Source: an uncultured Akkermansia sp. (lineage in GTDB: Bacteria > Verrucomicrobiota > Verrucomicrobiia > Verrucomicrobiales > Akkermansiaceae). From it: DNA of 64,000 nucleotides. The translations under genes were made by a program, and so were the position numbers. Below the pieces are notes generated by a model. It saw only the letters and a program-made list of their open reading frames with translations, made no database searches and was not told where the DNA came from. The first letter of the stretch is position 1, and the number at the start of each line of letters is the position of its first letter. The stretch lies in assembly GCA_947601655.1 (NCBI GenBank), contig CANQGG010000006.1:1-64000 (forward strand), read 5' to 3'. Shown one piece after another: positions 39,212-49,029 of the stretch.

Positions 39212-41047
39212 ATGAAAAGAATCATAAAAGCGTTACTGGGAGGGCTTGGGGTAAGCATTGTGCTGTGTTCTCTGTTCCCGAGTGCCTTCCTAAAAGATGA
39301 AGCCCGGTGGACATACCAAAGCGACGTTGGTCGGGTAGATGTCACTTTTGCTGGGGATGTTCGTGACGGGCAGATTGATGTCCAAGGGAAATCGCTGCGC
39401 GTGGATAGACCTCAATGGATACACGACGGCAAGCATAACCAAGGGGTTGTGGTTCAATTTCCTGTTTCCTACTTAAAAAGGACGTATGAAATAACACTGA
39501 AGCCCCGGGGAAATACCAAAGAAATGTCGTTAGGAATGAGTTTTCTCGGAAAAGATTTGCGAGTCCGTAACCGACGAAAACCTGCGTACGTCTGTTTTGA
39601 GAATATACGAGTTAATGGGAAGACCGTTGCTGAGGAGCGAACGGTTTGGCATGACAAGCCATTCAGGTATCACGTAAAGAACATGTCAGCCAATTCGACC
39701 GTCACATTAGGCTTTGAAATCCGGAAGCCGATCACCCCTTCGGATGTAAACTGGGGCCGCCTCATCGGGTTATTTGTCGTTGTCGGGCTGCTGATTTTCT
39801 ATTTTGGCGCCCTTAGAAGGCTGGGCAATAAAATTTCAACTTCCATGGGGAGGGAAGATGGGATGCAATGTAACATCAAGGATGGCACTCAAAGGCTGCA
39901 TACTGTCGAATCTTTAAGGATATCTGATCAAGACGAAAAATCTTCAGACGTCTATACTTTACCGTCAGAATATCCTTCACCTGCCGGAAAGTTCAAGAAT
40001 ATCGAACTTCTCCGCTTCCTCATGGCTTGGTCCGTTGCGGGCTTCCATACCATGCATGTAAAGAGTTTTGCACCGTATGGACTGTCTTTTCTTGTGGATT
40101 ACACCGGAAAGGGCTTTCTTGCCGTCCTGTATTTCTTTGTTGTTTCCTTCTTTTTCCTCGTATTGAAGACACGCCCGGATTGTTCCGTCTGGAAATTTGT
40201 GCGTAACAAATGGTTGCGTATGGCACCCTTGATCATTGTCGTCACATTGATAGCCTATGTACTCCACTTTTTTGGTTTCTGGGGGTGGAGTATGTCCGCC
40301 AATCTTGAACAATGCCTGCTCATTCACGATACATGCCCGGCTGATCGCTGGTCCAAATTTGTCAGCCCTGCGTGGTTCTGCTGTGTTCTCTTCCTGAGTT
40401 CCATTCTATACTTGTCGTGGATCAAGACGCTGTCCGCGAAGCATGTCGCTCTCGTCGTAACGAGTATAGCATTCATTGGCTTGGTACTATGGAGGAGCCT
40501 TCCTCAGTTGCCCAATTCTGGACAGCTTGTGGGGTTCATAGATTACAGTAGAGTTTTTGTGTTTTTAGGAATCTCATATGTGATTGCTAATGTGTTTGTT
40601 ACTACCACCCCCCCCGCACACAGTTTGGTAACTCTTTGTCGCCAATCGCTCACAAAAGTTTTTGTATACACTGCAGCCGAACTTTTTTTCCTGAGTATTT
40701 TCGTATGTTCATTGTACGGCGCACATTGGTACAAGCTTTCGGATCTTTTAAGCATTGTGTCTTTCGCGTGCCTGTTCCATCTGTTTATTTGGAAGGAGGG
40801 TTATTTGTCCCGTCTGCTGGAGCAGGATTGGTGCGTCTGGGTCGGACGCTACGCGTTTGGCATTTTCATCGTTCACAGGCTGATCTTCCAAGTTACATTG
40901 CACGTCCTCTCGCCAGGACACAAGGAATGGGCGCTCGCTCATCCGTGGTGTCTTCTTTTGAGTATGGTCTGTGCCATCATGCTTTTGGCGATGCTCGGTT
41001 ACCACTACATCGAGGTGCCCGTTATGCGCTACATTAAGTCGAAATAA
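39212..41047 (+). CDS. Membrane acyltransferase (family 3-like) with N-terminal beta-sandwich-like domain
   Basis: KNIELLRFLMAWSVAGFHTMHVKSF...FLAVLYFFVVSFFFLVLKT plus multiple TMs; start moved to MKRIIKALLGG at 39212. Confidence 0.75.
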   Translation: MKRIIKALLGGLGVSIVLCSLFPSAFLKDEARWTYQSDVGRVDVTFAGDVRDGQIDVQGKSLRVDRPQWIHDGKHNQGVVVQFPVSYLKRTYEITLKPRGNTKEMSLGMSFLGKDLRVRNRRKPAYVCFENIRVNGKTVAEERTVWHDKPFRYHVKNMSANSTVTLGFEIRKPITPSDVNWGRLIGLFVVVGLLIFYFGALRRLGNKISTSMGREDGMQCNIKDGTQRLHTVESLRISDQDEKSSDVYTLPSEYPSPAGKFKNIELLRFLMAWSVAGFHTMHVKSFAPYGLSFLVDYTGKGFLAVLYFFVVSFFFLVLKTRPDCSVWKFVRNKWLRMAPLIIVVTLIAYVLHFFGFWGWSMSANLEQCLLIHDTCPADRWSKFVSPAWFCCVLFLSSILYLSWIKTLSAKHVALVVTSIAFIGLVLWRSLPQLPNSGQLVGFIDYSRVFVFLGISYVIANVFVTTTPPAHSLVTLCRQSLTKVFVYTAAELFFLSIFVCSLYGAHWYKLSDLLSIVSFACLFHLFIWKEGYLSRLLEQDWCVWVGRYAFGIFIVHRLIFQVTLHVLSPGHKEWALAHPWCLLLSMVCAIMLLAMLGYHYIEVPVMRYIKSK

Positions 41048-41297
41048 ACAGCATGGAATCGTGCACTTTACCGTCGGAGTATTCTTCACTCGTCAACTTG
41101 GTGTCGCTGTGCGAGAGGGGAGTTAATGCACAGGAGGCATTGGGAATTCTCATCCGTGTGAATCAGAGTGGAGAGGGGTATGCTTTCCGGAATTTGACAG
41201 GCAATTTTGCGGAAGAGGAAACGTTCGTAAACGCGAACCGCGGAGCAGTATTCCCGCATTCGAGAATATGGTTAAGTACTAACAAACTAAAAATAAA

Positions 41298-43571
41298 ATG
41301 GAAAAGATTATAAGAGCATTGTTGGGAGGGCTTGTCATAAGCATGGTGCTGGCAGCACTGTTTCCAAGCGCCTTCCTGAAAGACGACGCCAAGTGGACAT
41401 ACCAAAGCGACGTTGGTCGGGTAGATGTCACTTTTGCTGGGGATGTTCGTGACGGGCAGATTGATGTCCAAGGGAAATCGCTGCGCGTGGATAGACCTCA
41501 ATGGATACACGACGGCAAGCATAACCAAGGGGTTGTGGTTCAATTTCCTGTTTCCTACTTAAAAAGGACGTATGAAATAACACTGAAGCCCCGGGGAAAT
41601 ACCAAAGAAATGTCGTTAGGAATGAGTTTTCTCGGAAAAGATTTGCGAGTCCGTAACCGACGAAAACCTGCGTACGTCTGTTTTGAGAATATACGAGTTA
41701 ATGGGAAGACCGTTGCTGAGGAACAAACGGTTTGGCATGACAAACCGTTTAGATATCATGCACAGAATATCTCTGACAATTCGGTGGTCACATTGAGCTT
41801 TGACATCCAGAAGCCGCTTGCCCTCACAGACATTAGATGGGAGCGTGTTATTGGATTATTCATGGCTTGTTCGTTGCTTATCTTTTGTTCCGATATCCTA
41901 AAACGGCTGGTCAATAGGTTCAATAAGAAGAATATCGTTCAAGTAATTGCAGAAAACTACAGAAATATTGACGGAGTGTATCGGAGATCTTTTTGGATCA
42001 TCTTTGGCATACTTTGCCTTGCCTTTGGGTTCCACGCTATTCAATTTATGTGGGGTAATCATGATTGGGATTATGCAGAAGGTTCTGCATTCTCGTGGGA
42101 TGGTCGTGCGTGGGAAGGGCGGTATGCACTTAATGTATTCAAAAAATTGTTCTTGGGAGGAGTTTATTTGCCTCTTATCTACGATGTCGTCTCATTTCTG
42201 TTTCTTGCACTCAATGCCGTGCTGCTTTGCATTTATTGGAGATTGAAAAAAAGGATCATTTACTTCGTATTATGCGGGCTCATTCTGACGGCTCAGCCGT
42301 TTACATTATGCATGATGTATTATGTGCATATGCTTCCCGAGACTTTCATTGGTGTCACCCTTGCTCTGACTGCACTTATGCTGCTCGAGAAGATAGCATT
42401 CGAGAAAGGTTCTCGCACGAGGAAGGTGGTTTGCTCACTTCTTTCCATTGTTCTGCTTAACCTGTCACTGGCCATGTATCCTGTTTTGCTTAACACCATT
42501 GCCGTGGCTTTCGTTGGTAAGCTGTTAGTAAAATCGTTCGAATGGGATAGCTCATGGGGGCAGTTTCGATCCTATTTTGTCCCATACGCTGTTTCAGCGA
42601 TCAACATTGTCTTTGGGATTCTTTTTTACAAACTCGTACTTACATTTGTGTTCTCTCTATATGGTGGCTACAACGCGCAAACGCTACCCCTTGACCAGAT
42701 CCCGGAACGTCTAGTTGTTTTATTCGAACAAAGTTTCCGTCAATTGTGCGAATATCCTTTTCCCTTTATCTCCCAAGGCATTTTGTGGGTCTTTTTAGGG
42801 TTTACGGTTCTCGTGGTGTTGCACATTTGTTCGATGGGAAACTTCAAGCAAAAAATCGTGAGAGTGCTTTTACTTGGTGGAGCGCTCTTCGCGACGCAGA
42901 CTGCCATGATAATTGCTAATGAGCACCTCATAGCTGGACGGATAGAATTATTTGGGTTGGTCGTTTTTGAAACACTTGTGATGGTTGTAGTATTTACGAA
43001 ACTCAAGAAACTACACAATTTGAGCGTCCTTGCGACAACAGGAGTTATCTGGATGTCCATCATCAATGACTTAGATTGCCTTCGTGTCTGGAAACTGGGA
43101 TTCGATGCAGAAAAAATGCTCTGGAACAGAGTGCTGGCACGTATGGAAATCCAAAAAGATTTTGACGTAAATCGAAAATACAAGGTTATTCAGATTGGAC
43201 GCCCCATTTCTCTGCGCCTTCGCTTTTATAAGAAATTGCGACCTTCAAAAAGAGTCCATAACTACGGGAACAGCCTATTGTCATACAGCTATGATGCTCC
43301 TTGGGATTTGTTTCATGCCTGCGAGTTTTATTATCAAACAGAGTTTAGAGGCGAGCACCCTCATCCTATCCATCCTAATACCAAGTACAGGGCTCAACTC
43401 AAGCGGCTGTGGAAAGCGGGTATCCTAGATAAAGCACGCGCGTGGCCACACGAGAACGGACTTATCGTGTGGAAAGACGTCATTCTCTTTGTCACCGATG
43501 CACAACTGCTTGAAGACTATAAAAAACAATTTGCCAAAGAATTTCCCAGAAAATTCGAGCAGAAATCATGA
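41298..43571 (+). CDS. Polytopic GtrII-like glycosyltransferase with N-terminal beta-sandwich-like domain
   Basis: 757 aa; N-terminal domain shared with 39212 and 43568 ORFs; long multi-TM region with WDGRAWEGRYALNVFKKLFLGGVYLP. Confidence 0.6.
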   Translation: MEKIIRALLGGLVISMVLAALFPSAFLKDDAKWTYQSDVGRVDVTFAGDVRDGQIDVQGKSLRVDRPQWIHDGKHNQGVVVQFPVSYLKRTYEITLKPRGNTKEMSLGMSFLGKDLRVRNRRKPAYVCFENIRVNGKTVAEEQTVWHDKPFRYHAQNISDNSVVTLSFDIQKPLALTDIRWERVIGLFMACSLLIFCSDILKRLVNRFNKKNIVQVIAENYRNIDGVYRRSFWIIFGILCLAFGFHAIQFMWGNHDWDYAEGSAFSWDGRAWEGRYALNVFKKLFLGGVYLPLIYDVVSFLFLALNAVLLCIYWRLKKRIIYFVLCGLILTAQPFTLCMMYYVHMLPETFIGVTLALTALMLLEKIAFEKGSRTRKVVCSLLSIVLLNLSLAMYPVLLNTIAVAFVGKLLVKSFEWDSSWGQFRSYFVPYAVSAINIVFGILFYKLVLTFVFSLYGGYNAQTLPLDQIPERLVVLFEQSFRQLCEYPFPFISQGILWVFLGFTVLVVLHICSMGNFKQKIVRVLLLGGALFATQTAMIIANEHLIAGRIELFGLVVFETLVMVVVFTKLKKLHNLSVLATTGVIWMSIINDLDCLRVWKLGFDAEKMLWNRVLARMEIQKDFDVNRKYKVIQIGRPISLRLRFYKKLRPSKRVHNYGNSLLSYSYDAPWDLFHACEFYYQTEFRGEHPHPIHPNTKYRAQLKRLWKAGILDKARAWPHENGLIVWKDVILFVTDAQLLEDYKKQFAKEFPRKFEQKS

Positions 43572-45861
43572 ATAGCAAAATTTACAAGTTCGCTATGAAG
43601 AAGATTGTGAAAGGCTTATTAGGAGGTTTGGGAATCAGTGTTGTGCTGGCAGCTCTAATTCCAAGCCTATTTCTGAAAGACGATATTAAGTGGAGGATCC
43701 AAAGCAATTTTGGTCGAGTAGATGTTGTGTTTTCCGGAGATATTCGTGACGGGCAGATCGATGTTTATGAAAAATCACTGCGAGTGGATAGACCTCGGTG
43801 GATAAGAGATGGCAATGGTAACCAAGGAGTCGTGGTTCAATTCCCGGTTTCTTTCTTGCGAAAGACCTATCAAATGACGTTGAAGCCCAAGGGAAATACC
43901 CAATCAACCTCTTTGGTGGTGAGTTTTCTCGGGCAGGATTTGAGAGTTGGTGAACAGATGAAGCCTGCCTACGTTCGTTTCGAGAATATACGACTCAACG
44001 GGAAACTTATTGCTCAGGAGGCGACTGTTTGGCACAATAAACCGTTCTTATACAGAGCAAAAATGCTAAGATCGGACAAGATTTGGCGTTAAGCTTCGAT
44101 ATCCAAAAGCCTGTTTTTTTCACAGATATCATATGGAACAGATTGATAGGAATGTTCCTTGCTTGTTCATTGCTTATTTTCTGTTCTGATATCCTAAGAC
44201 GGTATTCATTGGAGACAACAGGAGGTGATATTCTTCAAGTAATTGCTAAAAGTTATTCAGACATCAACATGGTTTATCGTCGAGCCTTTTGGATCATTTT
44301 TGGCGTTCTCTGTTTCGCCTTCGGATTCCATGCTATCCAGTTTATGTGGGGAAACCACGATTGGAACTTTGTAAGTAATTTTAATTTGCTTCCGTGGGAC
44401 CAACGCATCTTCGAGGGAAGGTACGCTGTTTATTTGTTTAAAAAGGCGTTCTTAAGAGGCGTTTATTTGCCCTTTATCTACGATGTTATCACATTCCTCT
44501 TTCTTGCACTGAATGCGGTATTGCTTTGTATTTATTGGAAATTGGAAAAACGGGTCGCTTATTTTTGTCTATGCGGTCTCATTTTGACGGTGCAGCCTTT
44601 CACATTGAGCATGATGTACTATGTGCACATGCTGCCGGAGGTTTTCATGGGTGTCACCCTTGCTCTGATTGCCCTGATACTAAGCGAGAAGATCACATTT
44701 GAGAAAAAAAGTTCTCTCATGAGGAAGGGAGCCCTCGCTGTACTCTCCTTTGTCCTGATTAACCTGTCGCTGGCAACGTATCCTGTCCTGATTAACACCA
44801 TTGCCGTAGTCTTTATTGGCAGGCTATTAGTGCAGTCATTTGAGTGGGATGGTTCGTGGAAACATTTTAAATCTTGTTTTGTCCCGCTTTCAATACCAGT
44901 GATTTGCATCGTCCTAGGCATTGGTTTGTACAAATTCATTATCACTTTCGTATTTCCTGTGGAAGATTTTTATAATACAAAAACACTGCCATTAGAACGA
45001 TTGCCGGAGAGATTATTTGTTCTGTTTAAACAGAGTCTTTATCAATTGTATGAATACAATTCTCCCTTCATCTCCCGAACCGTTCTATGGGTTTTTTTAG
45101 GCTTTACGATTCTCGTGACTCTGTACGTTTGTTTAACGGGAAACTATAAACAAAAATTGGTTAGACTGACCCTACTTGTAGGGTCGCTCCACGCAACTCA
45201 AGCTACTATGATGATATCATCTGAACATATCATTGCTGATAGAATAGAATTATTTGGATTAGTCCCGTTTGAAATGCTCATGACAGTTTTGGTGTTTACC
45301 AAACTAAAGAAGATGCACAATTTAAGTATTTTTGCAGTAATGGGAGCTATTTGGATGTCCATCATCAATGATTTAGATTGCCTTCGTGTCTGGAAACTGG
45401 GATTCGATGCAGAAAAAATGCTCTGGAACAGAGTGCTGGCGCGTTTGGAAACACAAAAAGATTCTGATGTGAATAAAAAATATAAGGTTGTCCAAATTGG
45501 ACGAATATCGATGAGACCTCGCTTTGCGACAAACAGTACGTTCGGCTCTGAATATTCTTTGCCACTCGTGAGCTTCGGATACGATTTTAACCCATTCGAT
45601 GGGCTGAATTTCTATTGGCCAATAAATTTTGTTTCATTTAAATGCGATACAAAGCTTAAATATTTAAAGCCTGTGTGTAAGGATCAACTGAAACTCCTGC
45701 ATGAAGCGGGCATCCTAGACAAAGCACGTGCGTGGCCACACGAGAACGGACTCATCGTGTGGAAGGATGTCATCCTCTTTGTCACCGACGCAAAACTGCT
45801 TGAGGAGTACAAAAAGCAACTCGCCCATGAATTTCCCAGACAACCTCAAATAAAGCCATAA
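43568..45861 (+). pseudogene. Paralogue of 41298-43571 split by a frameshift (ORFs 43568-44092 and 44083-45861)
   Basis: ORF 1 ends TVWHNKPFLYRAKMLRSDKIWR*; adding one A to the A5 run at 44059-44063 gives ...YRAKNAKIGQDLALSFDIQKP, joining the ORFs in line with the paralogue. Confidence 0.75.
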
Positions 45862-45862
45862 A

Positions 45863-46342
45863 ATGTACAGATTCCTATGTTACACAGCCGGCAGCGGATT
45901 TGGTGTCGGCTACTTTCCCTTCGCCTCCGGAACTGCCGGTTCGGCGGCTACTCTGCCCGTTGCTTTTGGCATCGCCTACTTCTACGGGACGTGGGGACTG
46001 CTGCTCACCGCTGTTGTCACCTTCTTTATAGGTGTCGTCGCATCCAAAGAAATTCTCAAATACACCAAACACGACCCCTCGCTCATCATCATCGACGAGG
46101 TTGTGGGACAGTTGGTCACTTTAGCCTTTGTAGGCCCTTGCCTGGTTGAAAACCTGCACGCTTGGTGGGCGTACATCGCCGGTTTCTTCCTGTTCCGACT
46201 CTTCGATATCGTCAAACCTCAACCAGCCAAATGGGCGGATCAAAAGGTACTCAACGCCTGGGGCGTGATGCTCGATGATGTATTCGCCGGGATCTACGCC
46301 GGTCTCTTCCTCCTCCTCATCAACTTCTATATCGTCTCATGA
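45863..46342 (+). CDS. pgpA: Phosphatidylglycerophosphatase A family
   Basis: 159 aa; GFGVGYFPFASGTAGSAATLP...HDPSLIIIDEVVGQLVTL...FRLFDIVKPQPAKWAD. Confidence 0.88.
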   Translation: MYRFLCYTAGSGFGVGYFPFASGTAGSAATLPVAFGIAYFYGTWGLLLTAVVTFFIGVVASKEILKYTKHDPSLIIIDEVVGQLVTLAFVGPCLVENLHAWWAYIAGFFLFRLFDIVKPQPAKWADQKVLNAWGVMLDDVFAGIYAGLFLLLINFYIVS

Positions 46343-47205
46343 AAACCTGGTTGAAACTTATTCGCATCAAGCAGTGGGTCAAGAACGCCTTTGTCCTTGC
46401 GCCTCTCTTGTTCTCCTTTCAATTTACGGACATCCCCTCCGTTCTCTCGGCACTCTACGCCTTCCTCGCATTCAGCCTTATCGCCAGCGCCCACTACATC
46501 GTCAACGATATTCAGGACCGCGAAAAGGATGCCCTGCATCCTCAAAAGAAATATCGCCCGATAGCCAGCGGAGCCATCTCGGTGAAGAAAGGGTTGGCGG
46601 CGACCTTATTCCTACTGTTGGGAGGAACATCTGTTTTAATCCTGCTGGGTGACATCAAGGTTGCGGGGGTCATCGGACTCTATCTGCTCATCAACGTCCT
46701 CTATTCCGGGAAGCTGAAAAATATCGTTCTGTTGGATGTGTTCGTGATCGCCATAGGATTTGTGCTGCGGGTGTACGCAGGAGCCTATGCCATCCATGAG
46801 CCGGTATCGAGCTTTATCTTCATGACGACGCTGTTTTTATCGCTCTTCCTGGGATTTGCGAAGCGCAAGGGTGAGCTACTGCGGCATGGAACGGCATCGC
46901 GGACGGTGCTCAAAAAGTACGGAAAGGAAATGCTCAATGCTTATCTGGCCGTCACGATGGCGCTTACGATTATGTCCTACGCCCTCTGGACCATGGAGAC
47001 CAATACGAAGGCTAATCTGGGAACGCACCGCATGATCTACAGCATCGTTTTTGTGGTATTCGGGATGTTCTGGTACGTGTATATTCTGGACAAGTATAAC
47101 GGTTCGGAGGATCCGACGGAGAACCTGTACAAGGATAAGGCCCTGTTGCTGACGTGCTGCACCTTTGTCGGCTACGTGCTTCTGTTGTTCACGAACATTG
47201 TATAA
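46339..47205 (+). CDS. UbiA-family prenyltransferase (decaprenyl-phosphate phosphoribosyltransferase-like)
   Basis: 288 aa; IRIKQWVKNAFVLAPLLFS...SAHYIVNDIQDREKDALHPQKKYRPIASGAIS; start overlaps pgpA stop. Confidence 0.82.
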   Translation: MKTWLKLIRIKQWVKNAFVLAPLLFSFQFTDIPSVLSALYAFLAFSLIASAHYIVNDIQDREKDALHPQKKYRPIASGAISVKKGLAATLFLLLGGTSVLILLGDIKVAGVIGLYLLINVLYSGKLKNIVLLDVFVIAIGFVLRVYAGAYAIHEPVSSFIFMTTLFLSLFLGFAKRKGELLRHGTASRTVLKKYGKEMLNAYLAVTMALTIMSYALWTMETNTKANLGTHRMIYSIVFVVFGMFWYVYILDKYNGSEDPTENLYKDKALLLTCCTFVGYVLLLFTNIV

Positions 47206-47217
47206 AAAACGAAATCC

Positions 47218-47598
47218 ATGAAAAACATCTTACTCATTTTATCCAGTGTGGCATTGAATGCCTTGGCACAACTGTTCATCCGGCAGGGGATGCTCAAGAT
47301 AGGCTCCGTTTCCCTGAAGCTCGAGCAGCTTTGGAATATGTGCATCAGCTTCTTCTCCAACCTCTACCTCTGGGGGGGCATGCTTTGCTATGCCGTATCC
47401 ATCATTTTGTGGATGGTGGTTCTCTCGAAGGTCAATGTGTCGCTGGCTTATCCCTTTTCCTGTGTCGGGTTCATCATCACCGCTGTCTTGGCTTCTTTTT
47501 TCCTCAACGAGCCTCTTACTCTACAAAAATGCGTTGGGATAGCGGTCATTTGCCTGGGGGTCATCATTTTAACTTACAGTAAAGATCTCACATCATGA
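47218..47598 (+). CDS. EamA/SMR-type small transporter (putative lipid-linked sugar flippase subunit)
   Basis: 126 aa, four TMs; SKVNVSLAYPFSCVGFIITAVLASFFLNEPLTLQKCVGIAVICLGVIIL. Confidence 0.7.
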   Translation: MKNILLILSSVALNALAQLFIRQGMLKIGSVSLKLEQLWNMCISFFSNLYLWGGMLCYAVSIILWMVVLSKVNVSLAYPFSCVGFIITAVLASFFLNEPLTLQKCVGIAVICLGVIILTYSKDLTS

Positions 47599-48560
47599 GA
47601 TACGTCATTATAGGTGGCTCCGGCTTCGTCGGGAAGGAACTAGGCAATCTCTTGCTTCAAAGAGGGGAGGAAATAATTAATTTGGATCTCATCCCTTCAG
47701 GGATACCCGTGCAAGATGTGCAGCAAGACATCACCCGGGAAATCCGATTTCAATTCCGACCGGATGATATCGTCGTGCACTTGGCGGCCAATCAATACCA
47801 TCACAAAGTGCCCAAGAAAAACAGGCAGGCATTTTTTGAGGAAGTCAATGTAGCGGGCACGCAAAATATATTGAAGAAGATGTCGGAGGACGGCGCGCAT
47901 CAGATGGTTTTTTTCAGCACGGATATGGTTTACGGTAAACCTCAGTATCTGCCGGTGGATACAAAGCACGTGCAGAATCCATTTGGATACTACGGGAAGA
48001 GCAAAAAGGCAGCCGAGGCCATTTGTGAGGAATACCGGCAAGAGGGGATGAACATCACGATATTCCGTCCCCGTATGATCATCGGCAAGGGGCGGCTGGG
48101 AATTCTGGTGAAGCTGTTTAAGTTGATAGAGTACAACCTGCCTGTCCCCATGATCGGAAGCGGGAGGAATTATTATCAAATGGTTTTCGTACAGGATTGC
48201 GCGGAAGCTATCGCCCAGGCCATCCGGCATCAATTGCCCAATAAATCCTACAATCTTGGCTCCATCAATCCACCGACTGTTAAGGAGCTACTAGGACAGG
48301 TGATAAAAAGAAACCACTCGAAATCCATCCTCATCCCGACATGGGGAAAGGCGGTGAAGATGACATTGGGCGTGTTGGGCTGGCTGGGTTTGGAAATGAT
48401 GTACAAAGAGCAATACATGATAGCTGATGAGAACTACATCATCGACATATCTGAGACACGGCAAGAGCTGGACTGGACACCTCAATTTAACGACACCGAC
48501 ATGATGCTGGCTGCCTTTGAGGAGTACCAAAAGCTGAAGGATAAGACGGGAAAGAATTGA
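47595..48560 (+). CDS. NAD-dependent epimerase/dehydratase
   Basis: 321 aa; MRYVIIGGSGFVGKELGNLL...FGYYGKSKKAAEAICEEY. Confidence 0.85.
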   Translation: MRYVIIGGSGFVGKELGNLLLQRGEEIINLDLIPSGIPVQDVQQDITREIRFQFRPDDIVVHLAANQYHHKVPKKNRQAFFEEVNVAGTQNILKKMSEDGAHQMVFFSTDMVYGKPQYLPVDTKHVQNPFGYYGKSKKAAEAICEEYRQEGMNITIFRPRMIIGKGRLGILVKLFKLIEYNLPVPMIGSGRNYYQMVFVQDCAEAIAQAIRHQLPNKSYNLGSINPPTVKELLGQVIKRNHSKSILIPTWGKAVKMTLGVLGWLGLEMMYKEQYMIADENYIIDISETRQELDWTPQFNDTDMMLAAFEEYQKLKDKTGKN

Positions 48561-48672
48561 CGCAGAATTTCGCATGGTTAAATTTGCAGATTATCAATAG
48601 ATAGCAGAGATCGCATGTTGAATTTGCGTTGAATTTGGGGCAAATTTGACGCAAAATTCAACTTTTTTCAAC
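48557..48672 (+). repeat. ~120-bp hairpin repeat, copy 1 (terminator-like)
   Basis: GAATTGACGCAGAATTTCGCATGGTT...GTTGAATTTGCGTTGAATTTGGGGCAAATTTGACGCAAAATTCAAC (hairpin 48617-48662) followed by T6. Confidence 0.75.
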
Positions 48673-48699
48673 GTGGCTCTGCCAAAGGTATGGCATAGG

Positions 48700-48760
48700 C
48701 AGGGCAACCGCATTAGGAAATGCGTTTACTTATTTACGATTTAATTCATTTACGATGTCG
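48700..48760 (+). repeat. Partial MITE-like element, 5' end
   Basis: CAGGGCAACCGCATTAGGAAATGCGTTTACTTATTTACGATTT... matches the 5' end of the family. Confidence 0.55.
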
Positions 48761-49029
48761 CTCTTCACCTGTTTGCCTACACTTCGGGCAAATGCCCTTA
48801 CTGCTGGCGGAAACAGGCATACCCATTCCATTCCTCTCCTGATGAGTTTCATCGTGAATGGCCGACTCACCGACCCTGTGGCCTCATAGGCTATGAGCAA
48901 TTGCTCCGTCTTGCTCTTCCTTCTTGCCCACTTGATCATTTCTTGGATGCCTTTCTCTTCATTTTTAAAGCTTCTCACGCTCCCATTCAACGACGCTTTG
49001 AAGCTTTCCTTTGCTAAGTCACCCCCCAC
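48730..49029 (-). pseudogene. Truncated IS110-family transposase (N-terminal DEDD region only)
   Basis: GGDLAKESFKASLNGS...LLIAYEATGSVSRPFTMKLIRRGMEWVCLFPPAVRAFARSVGKQVKSDIVN matches the IS110 N-terminal pattern; stops after ~99 aa. Confidence 0.75.

Noticed and set aside
41053-41313. 86-aa ORF between the acyltransferase and GtrII-like genes
   Set aside because: No domain recognised; a short LPSEYSS match to the upstream acyltransferase suggests at most a duplication relic.
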